Below are positions 1-8,939 of a stretch of DNA of 64,000 bases, piece by piece. Both the position numbers and the translations under genes were made by a program. Below the pieces are notes generated by a model that was not told the origin of the DNA, ran no database searches, and saw nothing but the letters and a program-made list of their open reading frames with translations. The stretch is taken from positions 366,985-430,984 of the forward strand of contig NZ_QFWW01000006.1 of the NCBI RefSeq assembly GCF_003265345.1. The letters run 5' to 3'. Each line of letters opens with the position of its first letter. Within the stretch, counting starts at the first letter, position 1. The stretch comes from Lentzea terrae (lineage in GTDB: Bacteria > Actinomycetota > Actinomycetes > Mycobacteriales > Pseudonocardiaceae).

Positions 1-888
1 GACCGACCTCTTGTGGTTGCCGCCGCCCTCAAGGGCGTTCTTGTGGTACGCGACGTACCACTGGCCCTGGTACTGGAACAGCGAGTGGTGGTTGGTGTTG
101 ACGTTGACGTAGTCCAGCAGCACGCCGCGGTAGGTGAACGGGCCCGCCGGCGACGAGCCGGTGGCGTAGTGGATCTGACCCGGCCAGCCGGTCGAGTACG
201 AGAAGTAGTAGGTGCCACCGACCTTGTGCACGTGCGGCGCCTCGCCGTACTTGGTCGCACCGGACAGGCCGACGTCCATGATCGGCCCCGTCGTGGACAC
301 CATGTCCGCGCCCAGCCGCACGACCTTCGGCGTGCGCGTGCCGAAGTACATGTACGACGACCCGTCATCGTCGGTGAAAATCATCGGGTCAATGGGTTCC
401 TCGCCGGTGTTGGCGTCCCGGGCCTTGTCCACCAGCGCGCTGCCCCGCGCGTCGGTGAACGGGCCCGTCGGCGACGACGAGACCGCCACGCCGATCTTGG
501 TCCGGTCCACCGGGAGGTAGAGGTAGTAGCGGCCGTTGCGCTCCGTCGCGCCGGGCGCCCACGCGTACTGGCTCGCCCAGGAGAAGCCCGAGATCGAGAA
601 GATGTCGCCGTGATCGGTCCAGTCCACCAGGTTCGACGACGAGTAGGACCGCCACGACTTCGAGTCCCAGTACGTGCCGCTGTTGGTCTGGTCATCGGTC
701 AGGTAGAGGTGCACCCGCCCGTTGAACACGTGCGCGGACGGGTCCGCGACGAAACGGTCGGGGATGATCGGGTTCGCGGCGCTCGCCGGCTGCACACCGA
801 TCACCATTGAACCTACGAGCACACCGGCGGCCAGGACGCCGCGCAGGACATTCCGGCTCCCAACGCGTGAAGTCTCGATGCTGATCAC
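1..888 (-). CDS. Secreted glycoside hydrolase family 43 protein (3' end outside window)
   Basis: This is the N-terminal 296 codons of a secreted five-bladed beta-propeller glycosidase, probably acting on arabinan- or xylan-type plant polysaccharide. From the GTG at 888 there is a basic N-terminus, a hydrophobic stretch (about 14-30) and an ASA-type cleavage site near 36-37. Three acidic residues sit where GH43 enzymes have theirs: D49 in ADPSA, D167 in PIDPM and E216 in GEAPH. The window edge removes the C-terminus, so any binding module is unseen. The start is uncertain: the GGGAG is too close to the GTG, and an ATG at 807 would remove the signal peptide, so I prefer 888. It is divergent from the beta-helix glycosidase at 1480, with LacI-type palindromes between them. 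The family is secure; the exact substrate is not. Confidence 0.85.
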   Translation of the reverse strand, partial: MISIETSRVGSRNVLRGVLAAGVLVGSMVIGVQPASAANPIIPDRFVADPSAHVFNGRVHLYLTDDQTNSGTYWDSKSWRSYSSSNLVDWTDHGDIFSISGFSWASQYAWAPGATERNGRYYLYLPVDRTKIGVAVSSSPTGPFTDARGSALVDKARDANTGEEPIDPMIFTDDDGSSYMYFGTRTPKVVRLGADMVSTTGPIMDVGLSGATKYGEAPHVHKVGGTYYFSYSTGWPGQIHYATGSSPAGPFTYRGVLLDYVNVNTNHHSLFQYQGQWYVAYHKNALEGGGNHKRSV

Positions 889-955
889 TCCCAATCTGCG
901 ATATGGCGAGTTTGTGTCCTATATGGACTCGAAGCCCTGATCGAACGCAGAGTGC

Positions 956-967
956 GTTAACGCTAAC
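956..967. promoter_or_regulatory. LacI-type operator candidate, proximal to the GH43 gene
   Basis: GTTAACGCTAAC is a near-palindrome with a central CG, 68 bp upstream of the GH43 GTG. It differs by one base from the core of the perfect palindrome at 1153-1168. LacI/GalR-family sugar regulators bind palindromes of this form with a central CG. No LacI gene is in the window. Confidence 0.5.
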
Positions 968-1152
968 AGTCGACAGCAAGAAGCCCAATACCTCGTTTCA
1001 GGGGACGCGAGGTTGACACCGGGAACGCCAGTGCGCCGCCAGGATCGTTACTGGGTCAGCGCTTCTGCGACACAGACGACCGGATCGCACCTGGCGATCA
1101 GAGCGAGGACTTCGACGATCACTACTCCACCGATTCAGTTCGGCAATCACGT

Positions 1153-1168
1153 ATGTTAGCGCTAACAT
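1153..1168. promoter_or_regulatory. Perfect 16-bp palindrome, LacI-type operator candidate
   Basis: ATGTTAGCGCTAACAT is its own reverse complement and is centred on CG. It shares the TTARCGCTAA core with 956-967. The pair suggests one sugar-responsive repressor controlling both divergent glycosidase genes. Confidence 0.55.
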
Positions 1169-1382
1169 TCCTGTTCGAGCAGGTAGGCGATCGCCGGTTG
1201 GCAACCCTTGAGAACCTTGAGAAAGCAGGCCTGGGCCGTCCAAAACTGCTCTCTGGCATCTCAATACGACACCAGAACCGAAGCGTGCCAACACTTTTCA
1301 CCCACGAAGCGATGTCCGTCCACTATGGACAGCACACGGCGGTCCGGCCCTCCTGAGACGGCATGGTCGACGATCCCCGCCA

Positions 1383-1411
1383 TTGACATCGGACGTATTA
1401 CGTCTTACGTT
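1383..1411 (+). promoter_or_regulatory. Sigma-70-like promoter for the beta-helix glycosidase
   Basis: TTGACA at 1383-1388 and TACGTT at 1406-1411 are separated by 17 bp, 68 bp before the GTG at 1480. The spacer and -10 contain three short repeats of the TTACGT/CGTATT type, which could also be a regulator site. Confidence 0.45.
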
Positions 1412-1479
1412 CCAGCCAGCTGTCACCCCTGGGATGCCTGCGGTTGCCCGATCAACGGAGATCGACGAGAGGAACCAGT

Positions 1480-4400
1480 GTGGCTTCACTTCGTGCTGCC
1501 CGGCGAACACTGTCGTGCTCGCTGGCGTTGACGTTGTTCGCGCTCTTGCTCGTGGGTCCCGCACAGTCGGCGGCTGCCGCCGTCCAGGCGACGTTCTACG
1601 TTTCACCGTCCGGCAACGACACCAACGCCGGGACGATCACCTCGCCGTTCCGGACGGTGCAGCGCGCCAGGGACGTCGTCCGCACGGTCAACGCCACCAT
1701 GACCGGCGACATCCAGGTGTATCTGCGCGGCGGGAACTACCCGGTGACAAGCATGATCGAGTTCGCACCGGGCGACTCGGGGACGAACGGCCACCGGGTG
1801 CTCTACTCCGCCTATCCAGGTGAGACGCCGGTTCTCAACGCCGGCGTCAGGGTGACCGGGTGGACGCAGCAGAGCGGGAACATCTGGAAGGCTCCGCTCA
1901 GCCGCGCGAACAAGCTCCGTGCGCTCTACGTCAACGACAAGCGCGCATCCATGGCCTCAAAGACGATCAACTCGCTCGGTTGCCTCGGGACCTACACCGT
2001 CACCGCCGGGCAGGCGCCGTGGGCGTGGGAGTCCGGGTCGGAGTGCGACGGGTCCAGGTACAACCTGTCCGACCTGCCCGTGATCGCGGCGAACCAGGGT
2101 GACATCGAGATCCAGACGGCGACGACGTGGACGACTGCCATCGTGGGCGTCCGGCAGGTCACCACGACTGCTGACGGCGCCGGCCGTGTCGCGTTGTTCC
2201 AGCAGCCCGGCGCGGCCATCGCCCAGGGTGCGTACAACGGCGACTTCCAGGCCACCGGCAGTCAGAAGATCATGAACGCCCGCGAGTTCCTGGACGCGCC
2301 GGGCGAGTTCTTCTTCGACCGGGCCAACCAGACCGTCTTTTACTACAAGGCCGACAACGAGAACATGGCGACCGCGTCGGTCTGGGCGCCCAACAACGTG
2401 GCCACGGTGCTCAAGATCGCCGGCACCTCCACCTCCAGCCACGTCCGCAACCTGACCTTCAGCGGAATCACGGTTCAACACTCGGACTGGAACCTGTTCG
2501 ACGTCGCCGGTTCGTCGTTCAAGCAGGCCCAGCAGGGCAACGGGGGCGACCGCTTCTACGGGAAGAAGAACTTCCACGCCTACTCCTACCGGAACATCGA
2601 ACTGCCGCCGGGGATCATCCAGCTCGAGAACGCGGACGGCATCGTGCTGGAGCGCAACAAGGTCCAGCACACCGGTGCCGACGGCATCACCCTGAACAAC
2701 GACGTCCGGGACTCGAAGCTGATCGGCAACCACACCGAGGACGTAGGCGGATCGGCGGTCAACGTCGGGCATCCGCAGCACATCTACATCGGGGACCACA
2801 CCGGCACGAACAACGAGAAGTACCCGGCGTCGGTCGAGGGTCTCTGCAAGAACATCGAGATCAGCAACAACTACCTGCACGACAGCGCGGTGCTGTTCAA
2901 CGGGAGCAGCGCGATCTCGGCCTACTTCGTCGACACGTTGTCCGCGCACCACAACCTGATCGAGAAGGCGCCGTGGAACGGCATCACACTCGGCTGGGGC
3001 TGGTGGAACTTCGACGGTTCCGCGAACTCCGTCGTGCCGAACGTGCCGACCACCACGGCCAGGAACAACAACATCAGCTACAACCACATCGTCGACACGA
3101 TGCAGCGCCTGAACGACTCGGCACCGATCTACACGCTGGGCAGCCAGCCCAACACCACCATCAGCAACAACTACCTCCACGGAGTTCCAGCCGGGCACAA
3201 GTACGGGATGCACCCCGACGAGGGCTCGGCGTTCATCAACCACCACGACAACGTCCTGCACCTGTCACCGGACACGGCGTACGCGATCAACTCGGGCACC
3301 TGGGGACGCCAGCACGACCTGACCATCAGGAACACCTACGGCACCATCAACAAGATCGCCAACAAGAACGTGCCGAACAGCACCATCGAGGACGTGCGTG
3401 CCTACCCGGACAACGTCTGGCCGTCGGCGGCGTACCGGATCACGGTGAACTCCGGCATCGAACCGGCGTACCGGGACATCCTGCCCGGCAACGGCGCGTC
3501 CTCTCCTGACCGGGTGTTGCCGGCCAGCACGTTCAACGACACCGGGGCATCGTCCGTTCCGATCAGGAGCACCGGCGACGCGACCAAGACGATCTGGCTG
3601 GCCCCGCCGGGCACGACCAGCTTCACCCCGGGCCCGACGATGACCAGGGCGAGCGGCACCGCGACCACCATCGCCATCCCGGAGCAGTCCCGCGACTACA
3701 AGCTGTACGTCGTGGACGCCCAGGGCAACCGGTCCGCGGAGTCGGCGTCGGTCGTCCGGCAGCACTGGACCCACGTCGACGACAAGGACGCCCGCGTGAC
3801 GTACACGGGCACGTGGAACAACTGGAACGACACGCAGGACTTCCACGGGTCGGAGAGCTACACCGCGCAGGCCGGCAACTCCGCCGAGTACACGTTCACC
3901 GGAACCGCTGTCCAGTACGTCAGCATGACGCAGCCCAACATGGGCAAGGTCGACGTCTACCTCGACGGCACGCTCGTGCAGTCCGACATCGACGCCTACG
4001 CGCCGTCCGTGACGAAGCAGGTCGCGCTGTTCCGCAAGACGGACCTGCCCGTCGGATCGCACACGATCAAGGTCGTGTGCAAGGGAACGAAGAACCCGGC
4101 CGCAAGTAGCGCGGTGTGCGCGCTGGACGCCTTCTCCAGCGTGGGGTTCGCGCCGAACGGCTACTACAAGATCGTGAACAGGAACAGCGGGCTGGCCGTT
4201 GACGTCTCCTCTGGGTCCACTTCGGACGGTGCGAGCATCATCCAGTGGGCCTACAACAACGCTGACAACCAGAACTGGAAGTTCGAGCCCGTGAGCGAGG
4301 GCGTGTTCGAGATTTCCTGCCGACGCAGCGGCAAGCTGATCGACGTCTATCGTGCTTCCACCGCGGACGACGCGGCCGTGGTGCAGTGGACCGACAAGAA

Positions 4401-4581
4401 CGACAGCAACCAGCGCTGGCAGCTGGTCGACGCCGGCAACGGGTACAGCAAGCTCAGAAACGCCAACAGCGGCAAGGTTCTCGCCGTGTCCGGCTCGTCG
4501 ACGACAGCGGGTGGCCGGATCGTCCAGGTCACGGACACCGGGGCGAACAGCCAGCAGTGGCAGATCGTCCGGGTGAACTAG
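1480..4581 (+). CDS. Secreted right-handed beta-helix glycosidase (GH141-like) with ricin-type lectin domain
   Basis: This is a 1033-aa secreted multidomain protein. Residues 1-35 form a signal peptide ending in an alanine-rich cleavage site. The FYVSPSGNDTNAGT start, followed by many N- and G-rich turns, is typical of right-handed parallel beta-helix carbohydrate enzymes; the layout resembles GH141 (alpha-L-fucosidase or xylanase). A beta-sandwich-like segment lies around 760-890. The last about 140 residues carry QxW-type repeats (QNWKF, QRWQL, QQWQI), marking a ricin B-like carbohydrate-binding module. The GTG at 1480 has GAGAGG seven bases upstream; the TTG at 1444 is in frame but has no ribosome-binding site. 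Secretion and lectin modularity are clear; GH141 is a best guess made without a search. Confidence 0.75.
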   Translation: MASLRAARRTLSCSLALTLFALLLVGPAQSAAAAVQATFYVSPSGNDTNAGTITSPFRTVQRARDVVRTVNATMTGDIQVYLRGGNYPVTSMIEFAPGDSGTNGHRVLYSAYPGETPVLNAGVRVTGWTQQSGNIWKAPLSRANKLRALYVNDKRASMASKTINSLGCLGTYTVTAGQAPWAWESGSECDGSRYNLSDLPVIAANQGDIEIQTATTWTTAIVGVRQVTTTADGAGRVALFQQPGAAIAQGAYNGDFQATGSQKIMNAREFLDAPGEFFFDRANQTVFYYKADNENMATASVWAPNNVATVLKIAGTSTSSHVRNLTFSGITVQHSDWNLFDVAGSSFKQAQQGNGGDRFYGKKNFHAYSYRNIELPPGIIQLENADGIVLERNKVQHTGADGITLNNDVRDSKLIGNHTEDVGGSAVNVGHPQHIYIGDHTGTNNEKYPASVEGLCKNIEISNNYLHDSAVLFNGSSAISAYFVDTLSAHHNLIEKAPWNGITLGWGWWNFDGSANSVVPNVPTTTARNNNISYNHIVDTMQRLNDSAPIYTLGSQPNTTISNNYLHGVPAGHKYGMHPDEGSAFINHHDNVLHLSPDTAYAINSGTWGRQHDLTIRNTYGTINKIANKNVPNSTIEDVRAYPDNVWPSAAYRITVNSGIEPAYRDILPGNGASSPDRVLPASTFNDTGASSVPIRSTGDATKTIWLAPPGTTSFTPGPTMTRASGTATTIAIPEQSRDYKLYVVDAQGNRSAESASVVRQHWTHVDDKDARVTYTGTWNNWNDTQDFHGSESYTAQAGNSAEYTFTGTAVQYVSMTQPNMGKVDVYLDGTLVQSDIDAYAPSVTKQVALFRKTDLPVGSHTIKVVCKGTKNPAASSAVCALDAFSSVGFAPNGYYKIVNRNSGLAVDVSSGSTSDGASIIQWAYNNADNQNWKFEPVSEGVFEISCRRSGKLIDVYRASTADDAAVVQWTDKNDSNQRWQLVDAGNGYSKLRNANSGKVLAVSGSSTTAGGRIVQVTDTGANSQQWQIVRVN

Positions 4582-4612
4582 CTCGACCTTGTTGACGACC
4601 GATCGTCCAAAC

Positions 4613-5614
4613 CTATTGGACCTTGACGACGACCTTGCCCTTCGCACGCCCTGCGTCGACGTATGCCATGGCCTCGTTCGTCTTCTCGAACGGAAAGACA
4701 CGATCCAGCACTGGCGAGATGACACCGGAGTCGATGAGGGACGCGATCTCGCGAAGCTGATCCCCGTTGGCGCGCATGAAGAGGAACCTGTAGCCGACCT
4801 CGCGACTGGTGGCTGCCTTCCTGACCCGACGGCTCAACACCCGCATCACCGGTGCCAGCATCGGCTTTCCGAGCTCGCGCGCGAAGGCGGGATCCGGTGG
4901 GCCTGAGATCGAGATGAGCAGTCCACCGGGCTTGAGCACCCGCAGGGACTTCTCGAGCGTCGCGTTGTCCTGACTGTGCAGCACCAGATCGTAGTCGTGC
5001 AGAACGGTTTCGAAGTCGTCCGCCCGGTAATCGATCACGACATCGGCGCCGAGACTCTTGACCAGGTCGGTGTTGGCAGCGCTGGTCGTCGTGGCTACGG
5101 TCGCGCCGAGGTGCTTGGCCAACTGGATCGCGAACGTTCCCACGCCACCGGAGCCGGCCTGGACGAAGACCTTCTGCCCGGCCCGCACGCCGGCGATCTC
5201 CACCAAAGCCTGCCAGGCAGTCAGACCGACCAGCGGGACGGCCGCCGCCTCCTCCATCGTCAACCGCGTCGGCTTCAACGCCAGATCAGGTTCGGCGACG
5301 GAGATGAACTCCGCAAAGGTACCGATCCGATCCTTGCCCGGACGCGCGTAGACCTCGTCGCCGGGCTTGAAGTTCCGCACCCCGCTGCCTGTCCGGACCA
5401 CGACGCCGGCCACGTCGTTGCCCAGGACAAGAGGCAGGCGATAGGGCAGGATCAGTTTGAACTCGCCATTCCTGATCTTGGAATCCAGCACGTTGACCCC
5501 TGCGGCGTGGATCCGGATCAGCACGTCGTGTTCTCGCACCTCGGGCTCAGGCATCTCAGCGGCCCGAAGTTCGTTGCCGCTCTTCGCGTAGCGGTCGACC
5601 ACGAAACCCCTCAT
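4613..5614 (-). CDS. NADP-dependent MDR oxidoreductase, quinone-oxidoreductase type
   Basis: This 333-aa zinc-independent medium-chain dehydrogenase/reductase probably reduces quinones or enones with NADPH in the cytoplasm. The N-terminal GroES-like part includes the AAGVNVLDSKIRNG segment typical of the quinone oxidoreductase branch. A Rossmann domain starts near residue 140 with the motif AGSGGVGTFA. The catalytic zinc cysteines of alcohol dehydrogenases are absent. It diverges from the hydrolase at 5779; two copies of the palindrome also found at the TetR gene (7547-7562) lie between them, so I infer a TetR-controlled detoxification set. The family is clear; the substrate is unknown. Confidence 0.85.
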   Translation of the reverse strand: MRGFVVDRYAKSGNELRAAEMPEPEVREHDVLIRIHAAGVNVLDSKIRNGEFKLILPYRLPLVLGNDVAGVVVRTGSGVRNFKPGDEVYARPGKDRIGTFAEFISVAEPDLALKPTRLTMEEAAAVPLVGLTAWQALVEIAGVRAGQKVFVQAGSGGVGTFAIQLAKHLGATVATTTSAANTDLVKSLGADVVIDYRADDFETVLHDYDLVLHSQDNATLEKSLRVLKPGGLLISISGPPDPAFARELGKPMLAPVMRVLSRRVRKAATSREVGYRFLFMRANGDQLREIASLIDSGVISPVLDRVFPFEKTNEAMAYVDAGRAKGKVVVKVQ

Positions 5615-5695
5615 ACCAGCCCGCCATCCGTGTTGGCCACACGGAAACCTGCCACTGACCCGGACGTTGACATGCTGACTCCCAGAGATTGGATT

Positions 5696-5711
5696 ACGAC
5701 CATACTACCAT
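5696..5711. promoter_or_regulatory. TetR operator candidate, copy 1
   Basis: ACGACCATACTACCAT matches the site at the TetR gene (ATGACCGTACTATCAT) at 13 of 16 positions. It lies between the divergent oxidoreductase and hydrolase genes. Confidence 0.55.
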
Positions 5712-5729
5712 GTGCGCCGTCGTTATATT

Positions 5730-5745
5730 ATGGTCATACTTTCAT
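5730..5745. promoter_or_regulatory. TetR operator candidate, copy 2
   Basis: ATGGTCATACTTTCAT matches the 7547 site at 12 of 16 positions and keeps the ATG...TCAT ends. It starts 34 bp from copy 1, about three helical turns, so both could be occupied on one DNA face. Confidence 0.55.
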
Positions 5746-5778
5746 CGGACGTGGACCACTGATGCGGAAGAGGAACCC

Positions 5779-6630
5779 ATGACGCTCTACGCGGCCGACA
5801 CCCTCGAAAACCAGACCGTGGCCGCTCCTTCGGTGACGTTCACCTACCGCCGGACCGGCCCTCGCGGAGGTGTACCACTGGTGCTGCTCATGCGGTTCCG
5901 CGGCACCATCGACTGGTGGGACCCGGAGTTCGTCGACCGCCTCGCCGCGAACCGCGACGTCATCTTGTTCGACAACGTCGGCATCGGCTACACCGGTGGT
6001 GAGCCACGCGATACCGCGGAAGGGTTCGCCGACGGCGCGATCGAGTTCGTCGAAGCGCTCGGCCTGACGCAGGTCGACCTGCTCGGCTGGTCCCTCGGCG
6101 GCATCGTCGCGCAGCACGTCGCTCTCCGCCAGCCCGCCCTCGTGCGCAAGCTGATCGTCGCCGGCAGCAGTGGACCTGGCGTGGCGCCTGGCACTCCTGA
6201 CATGAGCGAGCGAGTTCTCACCATCATGGCCAAGCCGTCCGCCGACGCCGAGGATCTGCTCTACCTCTTTTACCCGGAGAACGACGACGCCCGTGCGTCC
6301 GGGCTTGAGCACCTCACGAAGGTCGCCAAGCGCTTGCAGACAGGCGCTCCTGCGGTCTCCGAAGAAGCCGCCCAGGGGCAACTCGCCGCCGTCGCCCGTC
6401 TCCTCGCCGTGGACTGGGACCAGCTGAAGTCCGAACTACGGGCAATCAGCCAGCCGGTCCTGTACGCCAACGGAATGCACGATGTGATGATCCCGGCCGT
6501 GGCCTCCTACAAGGCGGTCGAGCAGGTTCGGGACTCCACGCTCGTCCTCTACGGCGACGCCGGTCACGCCTTCCTGTTCCAGCACATCGACGAGTTCGTC
6601 GCCCAGGTCGACCTCTTCCTAGGCCACTGA
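5779..6630 (+). CDS. Alpha/beta hydrolase
   Basis: This 283-aa soluble alpha/beta-hydrolase-fold protein probably cleaves an ester, lactone or C-C bond. The nucleophile elbow GWSLGG gives Ser105, and GDAGHAF near the C-terminus supplies the histidine; an Asp in NGMHD is the likely acid. The ATG at 5779 follows AGAGGAA; an upstream in-frame extension to 5689 runs through the operator sites and is rejected. It is the first of two tandem paralogues; the next starts 36 bases downstream and shares the same internal layout. The TetR operator copies lie in its promoter, suggesting induction together with the divergent oxidoreductase. Confidence 0.85.
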   Translation: MTLYAADTLENQTVAAPSVTFTYRRTGPRGGVPLVLLMRFRGTIDWWDPEFVDRLAANRDVILFDNVGIGYTGGEPRDTAEGFADGAIEFVEALGLTQVDLLGWSLGGIVAQHVALRQPALVRKLIVAGSSGPGVAPGTPDMSERVLTIMAKPSADAEDLLYLFYPENDDARASGLEHLTKVAKRLQTGAPAVSEEAAQGQLAAVARLLAVDWDQLKSELRAISQPVLYANGMHDVMIPAVASYKAVEQVRDSTLVLYGDAGHAFLFQHIDEFVAQVDLFLGH

Positions 6631-6666
6631 CACCTCAGGGAAACCCACTCGCAGAAGGGCGAAGTC

Positions 6667-7533
6667 ATGCACAGCGAACACCAGTTCCAAGATGACCTGG
6701 TCTTGTCCTATCAGGACGCACCCACTCACACCGTTTCCGCCGGCGGCATCGACTTCGCGTATCGCGAACTCGGCCGGAAGACCGGCGTCCCGGTGGTCTT
6801 CCTGACCCACCTCGCCGCGGTGCTCGACAACTGGGACCCCGGAGTCGTCGACGGCATCGCCGCACACCACCGGGTCATCGCGTTCGACAACCGCGGCGTC
6901 GGCGCGTCCACCGGCACCACCCCGAACACGATCCAGGCAATGGCGGACGACGCCGTCATGTTCATCCGCGCACTGGGTCTGCCCGAGGTTGATCTCCTCG
7001 GCTTCTCCATGGGCGGCATGATCGCCCAAGTGATCGCCCAGGACGAACCGGGACTTGTTCGCAAGCTGGTCGTCGCCGGCACCGGACCCGCCGGCGGCGA
7101 GGGCATCAAGAACGTCACCAGGATCGCGCACCTCGACACCCTGCGGGCGCTGGTCACGTTCCAGGATCCGAAGCAGTTCCTGTTCTTCCCGAGGACTCCC
7201 GACGGGCGTCGCGCAGGCAAAGAGTTCCTGGCACGACTCAAGGAGCGCGGGAACGACCGGGACAAGGCGATCTCCATCAAGTCCTACCGTGCACAGCTCA
7301 AGGCCATCCACCGCTGGGGACTGGCACAACCGGCCGACCTCTCCAGCATCACCCAGCCCGTGCTCGTCGCCAACGGCGACAACGACCGGATGGTGCCGAC
7401 GAGCAACTCGCACGACCTCGCCCGTCGCCTGCCCAACAGCGAACTGGTGATCTACCCCGGCGCGGGCCACGGCGGAATCTTCCAGTTTCACGCGGAGTTC
7501 GTCGAAACGGCTCTCGAGTTCCTCGCGCGCTGA
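6667..7533 (+). CDS. Alpha/beta hydrolase, tandem paralogue
   Basis: This 288-aa alpha/beta hydrolase is related to its upstream neighbour. It has the nucleophile elbow GFSMGG, the FDNRGVGAS segment typical of the MhpC/epoxide-hydrolase-like group and the histidine motif GAGHGG near the end. The ATG is preceded by an AAGGGCGAA ribosome-binding region. It sits between the first hydrolase and the TetR gene and is probably cotranscribed with the hydrolase. Paralogous tandem hydrolases next to an MDR reductase suggest successive steps on a hydrophobic ketone, ester or quinone; the substrate cannot be read from sequence. Confidence 0.85.
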   Translation: MHSEHQFQDDLVLSYQDAPTHTVSAGGIDFAYRELGRKTGVPVVFLTHLAAVLDNWDPGVVDGIAAHHRVIAFDNRGVGASTGTTPNTIQAMADDAVMFIRALGLPEVDLLGFSMGGMIAQVIAQDEPGLVRKLVVAGTGPAGGEGIKNVTRIAHLDTLRALVTFQDPKQFLFFPRTPDGRRAGKEFLARLKERGNDRDKAISIKSYRAQLKAIHRWGLAQPADLSSITQPVLVANGDNDRMVPTSNSHDLARRLPNSELVIYPGAGHGGIFQFHAEFVETALEFLAR

Positions 7534-7546
7534 CGCCTATGAACGT

Positions 7547-7562
7547 ATGACCGTACTATCAT
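7547..7562. promoter_or_regulatory. TetR operator candidate, copy 3 (at the tetR start)
   Basis: ATGACCGTACTATCAT is an imperfect palindrome (ATGA-N2-GTAC-N2-TCAT) ending six bases before the TetR start codon. Related copies occur at 5696 and 5730. The position suggests autorepression. Confidence 0.6.
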
Positions 7563-7568
7563 GGAGGC

Positions 7569-8156
7569 ATGGCACGGTACCCGAGCGAACACAAGGACGC
7601 CACGCGACAGCGCATCATCGAGACCGCAGGCCGCAGGCTCAAGCGCGACGGCATCGACGGCTCCGGAGTGGCCACGCTCATGAAGGACGCCGGCCTGACC
7701 AACGGCGCCTTCTACGCCCACTTCACCTCCAAGGAGAACCTGGTCGCCTCCGTGATCGCCGACCAGATGCGCGAACAACGTGAACGGCTCGCCGAGGTGC
7801 CTCCCGGCCGTGCCGGCATCGAGCAGATCGTCCGCGAGTACCTCTCGCCGCAACACCGCGACAACCCCGAGGACGGCTGTCCTTCGGCGGCCCTGCTCGA
7901 CGAGATCAGCCGGTGCTCGAAGCCGACCAGGCAGGCGTACACCGGCAGCGGACTGGCGTTCATCGACGACATCGCCGCGCGGCTCGCACCGCGTGACCCG
8001 CAGTCGGTGCGCACCACCGTCCTCAGCGTCTACGCCCTGATGGTCGGCACGCTTCAGCTCTCCCGCACTCTGACCGATCCCCAACTCGCGGACGATCTTC
8101 TGGAGCACGGCATCCACAACGCCCTCAAGATGTTGCGCGCGACGCCGGCGCGGTGA
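7569..8156 (+). CDS. TetR/AcrR family transcriptional regulator
   Basis: This 195-aa cytoplasmic DNA-binding repressor has an N-terminal helix-turn-helix around residues 25-50 (GSGVATLMKDAGLTNGAFY) typical of TetR proteins that start MARYPxxHK. The remainder is the ligand-binding helical domain. GGAGG lies only one base from the ATG, so initiation may be leaderless or inefficient; family conservation of the N-terminus supports this start. A palindrome in its promoter recurs twice between the oxidoreductase and hydrolase, so it probably controls itself and the three upstream genes. Confidence 0.88.
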   Translation: MARYPSEHKDATRQRIIETAGRRLKRDGIDGSGVATLMKDAGLTNGAFYAHFTSKENLVASVIADQMREQRERLAEVPPGRAGIEQIVREYLSPQHRDNPEDGCPSAALLDEISRCSKPTRQAYTGSGLAFIDDIAARLAPRDPQSVRTTVLSVYALMVGTLQLSRTLTDPQLADDLLEHGIHNALKMLRATPAR

Positions 8157-8255
8157 GCAGTTCGCACGACGAAAGTCCCGGCGACGCTCTAATCCTGGCC
8201 TCAGGTTGATCGGGGACGATGAGCGGCAAAAGCATCGACTGGAGGGCGGGCCGGC

Positions 8256-8939
8256 GTGCGGATCATGATCGCGGATGACGAGGCGGCCATCCGTGAGTCG
8301 CTGGAGCGGGTGCTCCAGGTCGAGGGTTACGACACCAGCACCGTCGCCAACGGTCTCGCCGTGCTCGACGGGGTCGAGGGCGACGAGCCGGATCTGCTGA
8401 TCCTCGACGTGATGATGCCCCGCCTCGGCGGGGTGGAGACCTGCCGGCGGTTGCGGGCAGCTGGCCGGGATCTGCCGGTGCTGATGCTGACCGCCCGGGA
8501 TCAGGTCTCCGACCGGGTCGCGGGGCTGGACGCGGGCGCCGACGACTACCTGCCCAAGCCGTTCGCCACCGAGGAGTTGCTGGCCAGGGTCCGGGCCCTG
8601 CTGCGCCGCCGGGCGCCGGGCGACGAGGAGTCGCAGATCCTGACGTTCGCCGACGTCCGGGTCGATCCCGACAGGTTCGAGGCGTGGCGGGGCGGGCGGC
8701 CGCTCCGCCTGACCCGGACCGAGTTCTTCCTGCTGGAGGTCCTCGTGCGCAACGCGACCCGCGTGTTGACCCGAGGCGAGCTGTTCGGGGCGATCTGGGG
8801 CTTCGACATGAGCGTCACCTCCAACAACCTCCAGGTGTACGTGAGCTACCTGCGCCGCAAGATGGAGGCCGAGGGTGAGCCGCGACTGATCTACACGCGG
8901 CGCGGCTTGGGGTACACGTTGCGGGAGACTCCTCCGTGA
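8256..8939 (+). CDS. OmpR/PhoB-family response regulator (MprA/TcrA-like)
   Basis: This 227-aa two-component response regulator has a receiver domain (1-118) with acidic residues at 7-8, phosphoacceptor Asp51 in LILDVMMP and the conserved Lys in LPKPF. A winged-helix DNA-binding domain occupies about 125-225 ([25 protein letters not shown]). The GTG at 8256 follows GGAGGG. The stop overlaps the sensor-kinase GTG by four bases, so the two are translationally coupled. It resembles MprA/TcrA-type cell-envelope stress regulators of actinobacteria; the neighbouring MMPL transporter is a plausible but unproven target. Confidence 0.9.
   Translation: MRIMIADDEAAIRESLERVLQVEGYDTSTVANGLAVLDGVEGDEPDLLILDVMMPRLGGVETCRRLRAAGRDLPVLMLTARDQVSDRVAGLDAGADDYLPKPFATEELLARVRALLRRRAPGDEESQILTFADVRVDPDRFEAWRGGRPLRLTRTEFFLLEVLVRNATRVLTRGELFGAIWGFDMSVTSNNLQVYVSYLRRKMEAEGEPRLIYTRRGLGYTLRETPP

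Larger units (their letters stand above)
889..1479. other. Divergent intergenic region between two glycosidase genes
   Basis: These 591 bases separate the GH43 and beta-helix glycosidase starts. I see no convincing gene; the short open frames have no ribosome-binding site and poor codon use. The region holds two palindromic operator candidates (956-967 and 1153-1168) and a sigma-70-like promoter (1383-1411). The GC content is lower than in the coding sequence on either side. Confidence 0.6.

Noticed and set aside
692-988. 98-codon minus-strand frame at the GH43 start
   Set aside because: It is out of frame with the GH43 protein, which has a signal peptide and active-site residues.
3265-4725. 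486-codon minus-strand frame under the beta-helix glycosidase
   Set aside because: It is an antisense shadow with no domain; the plus-strand protein has clear motifs.
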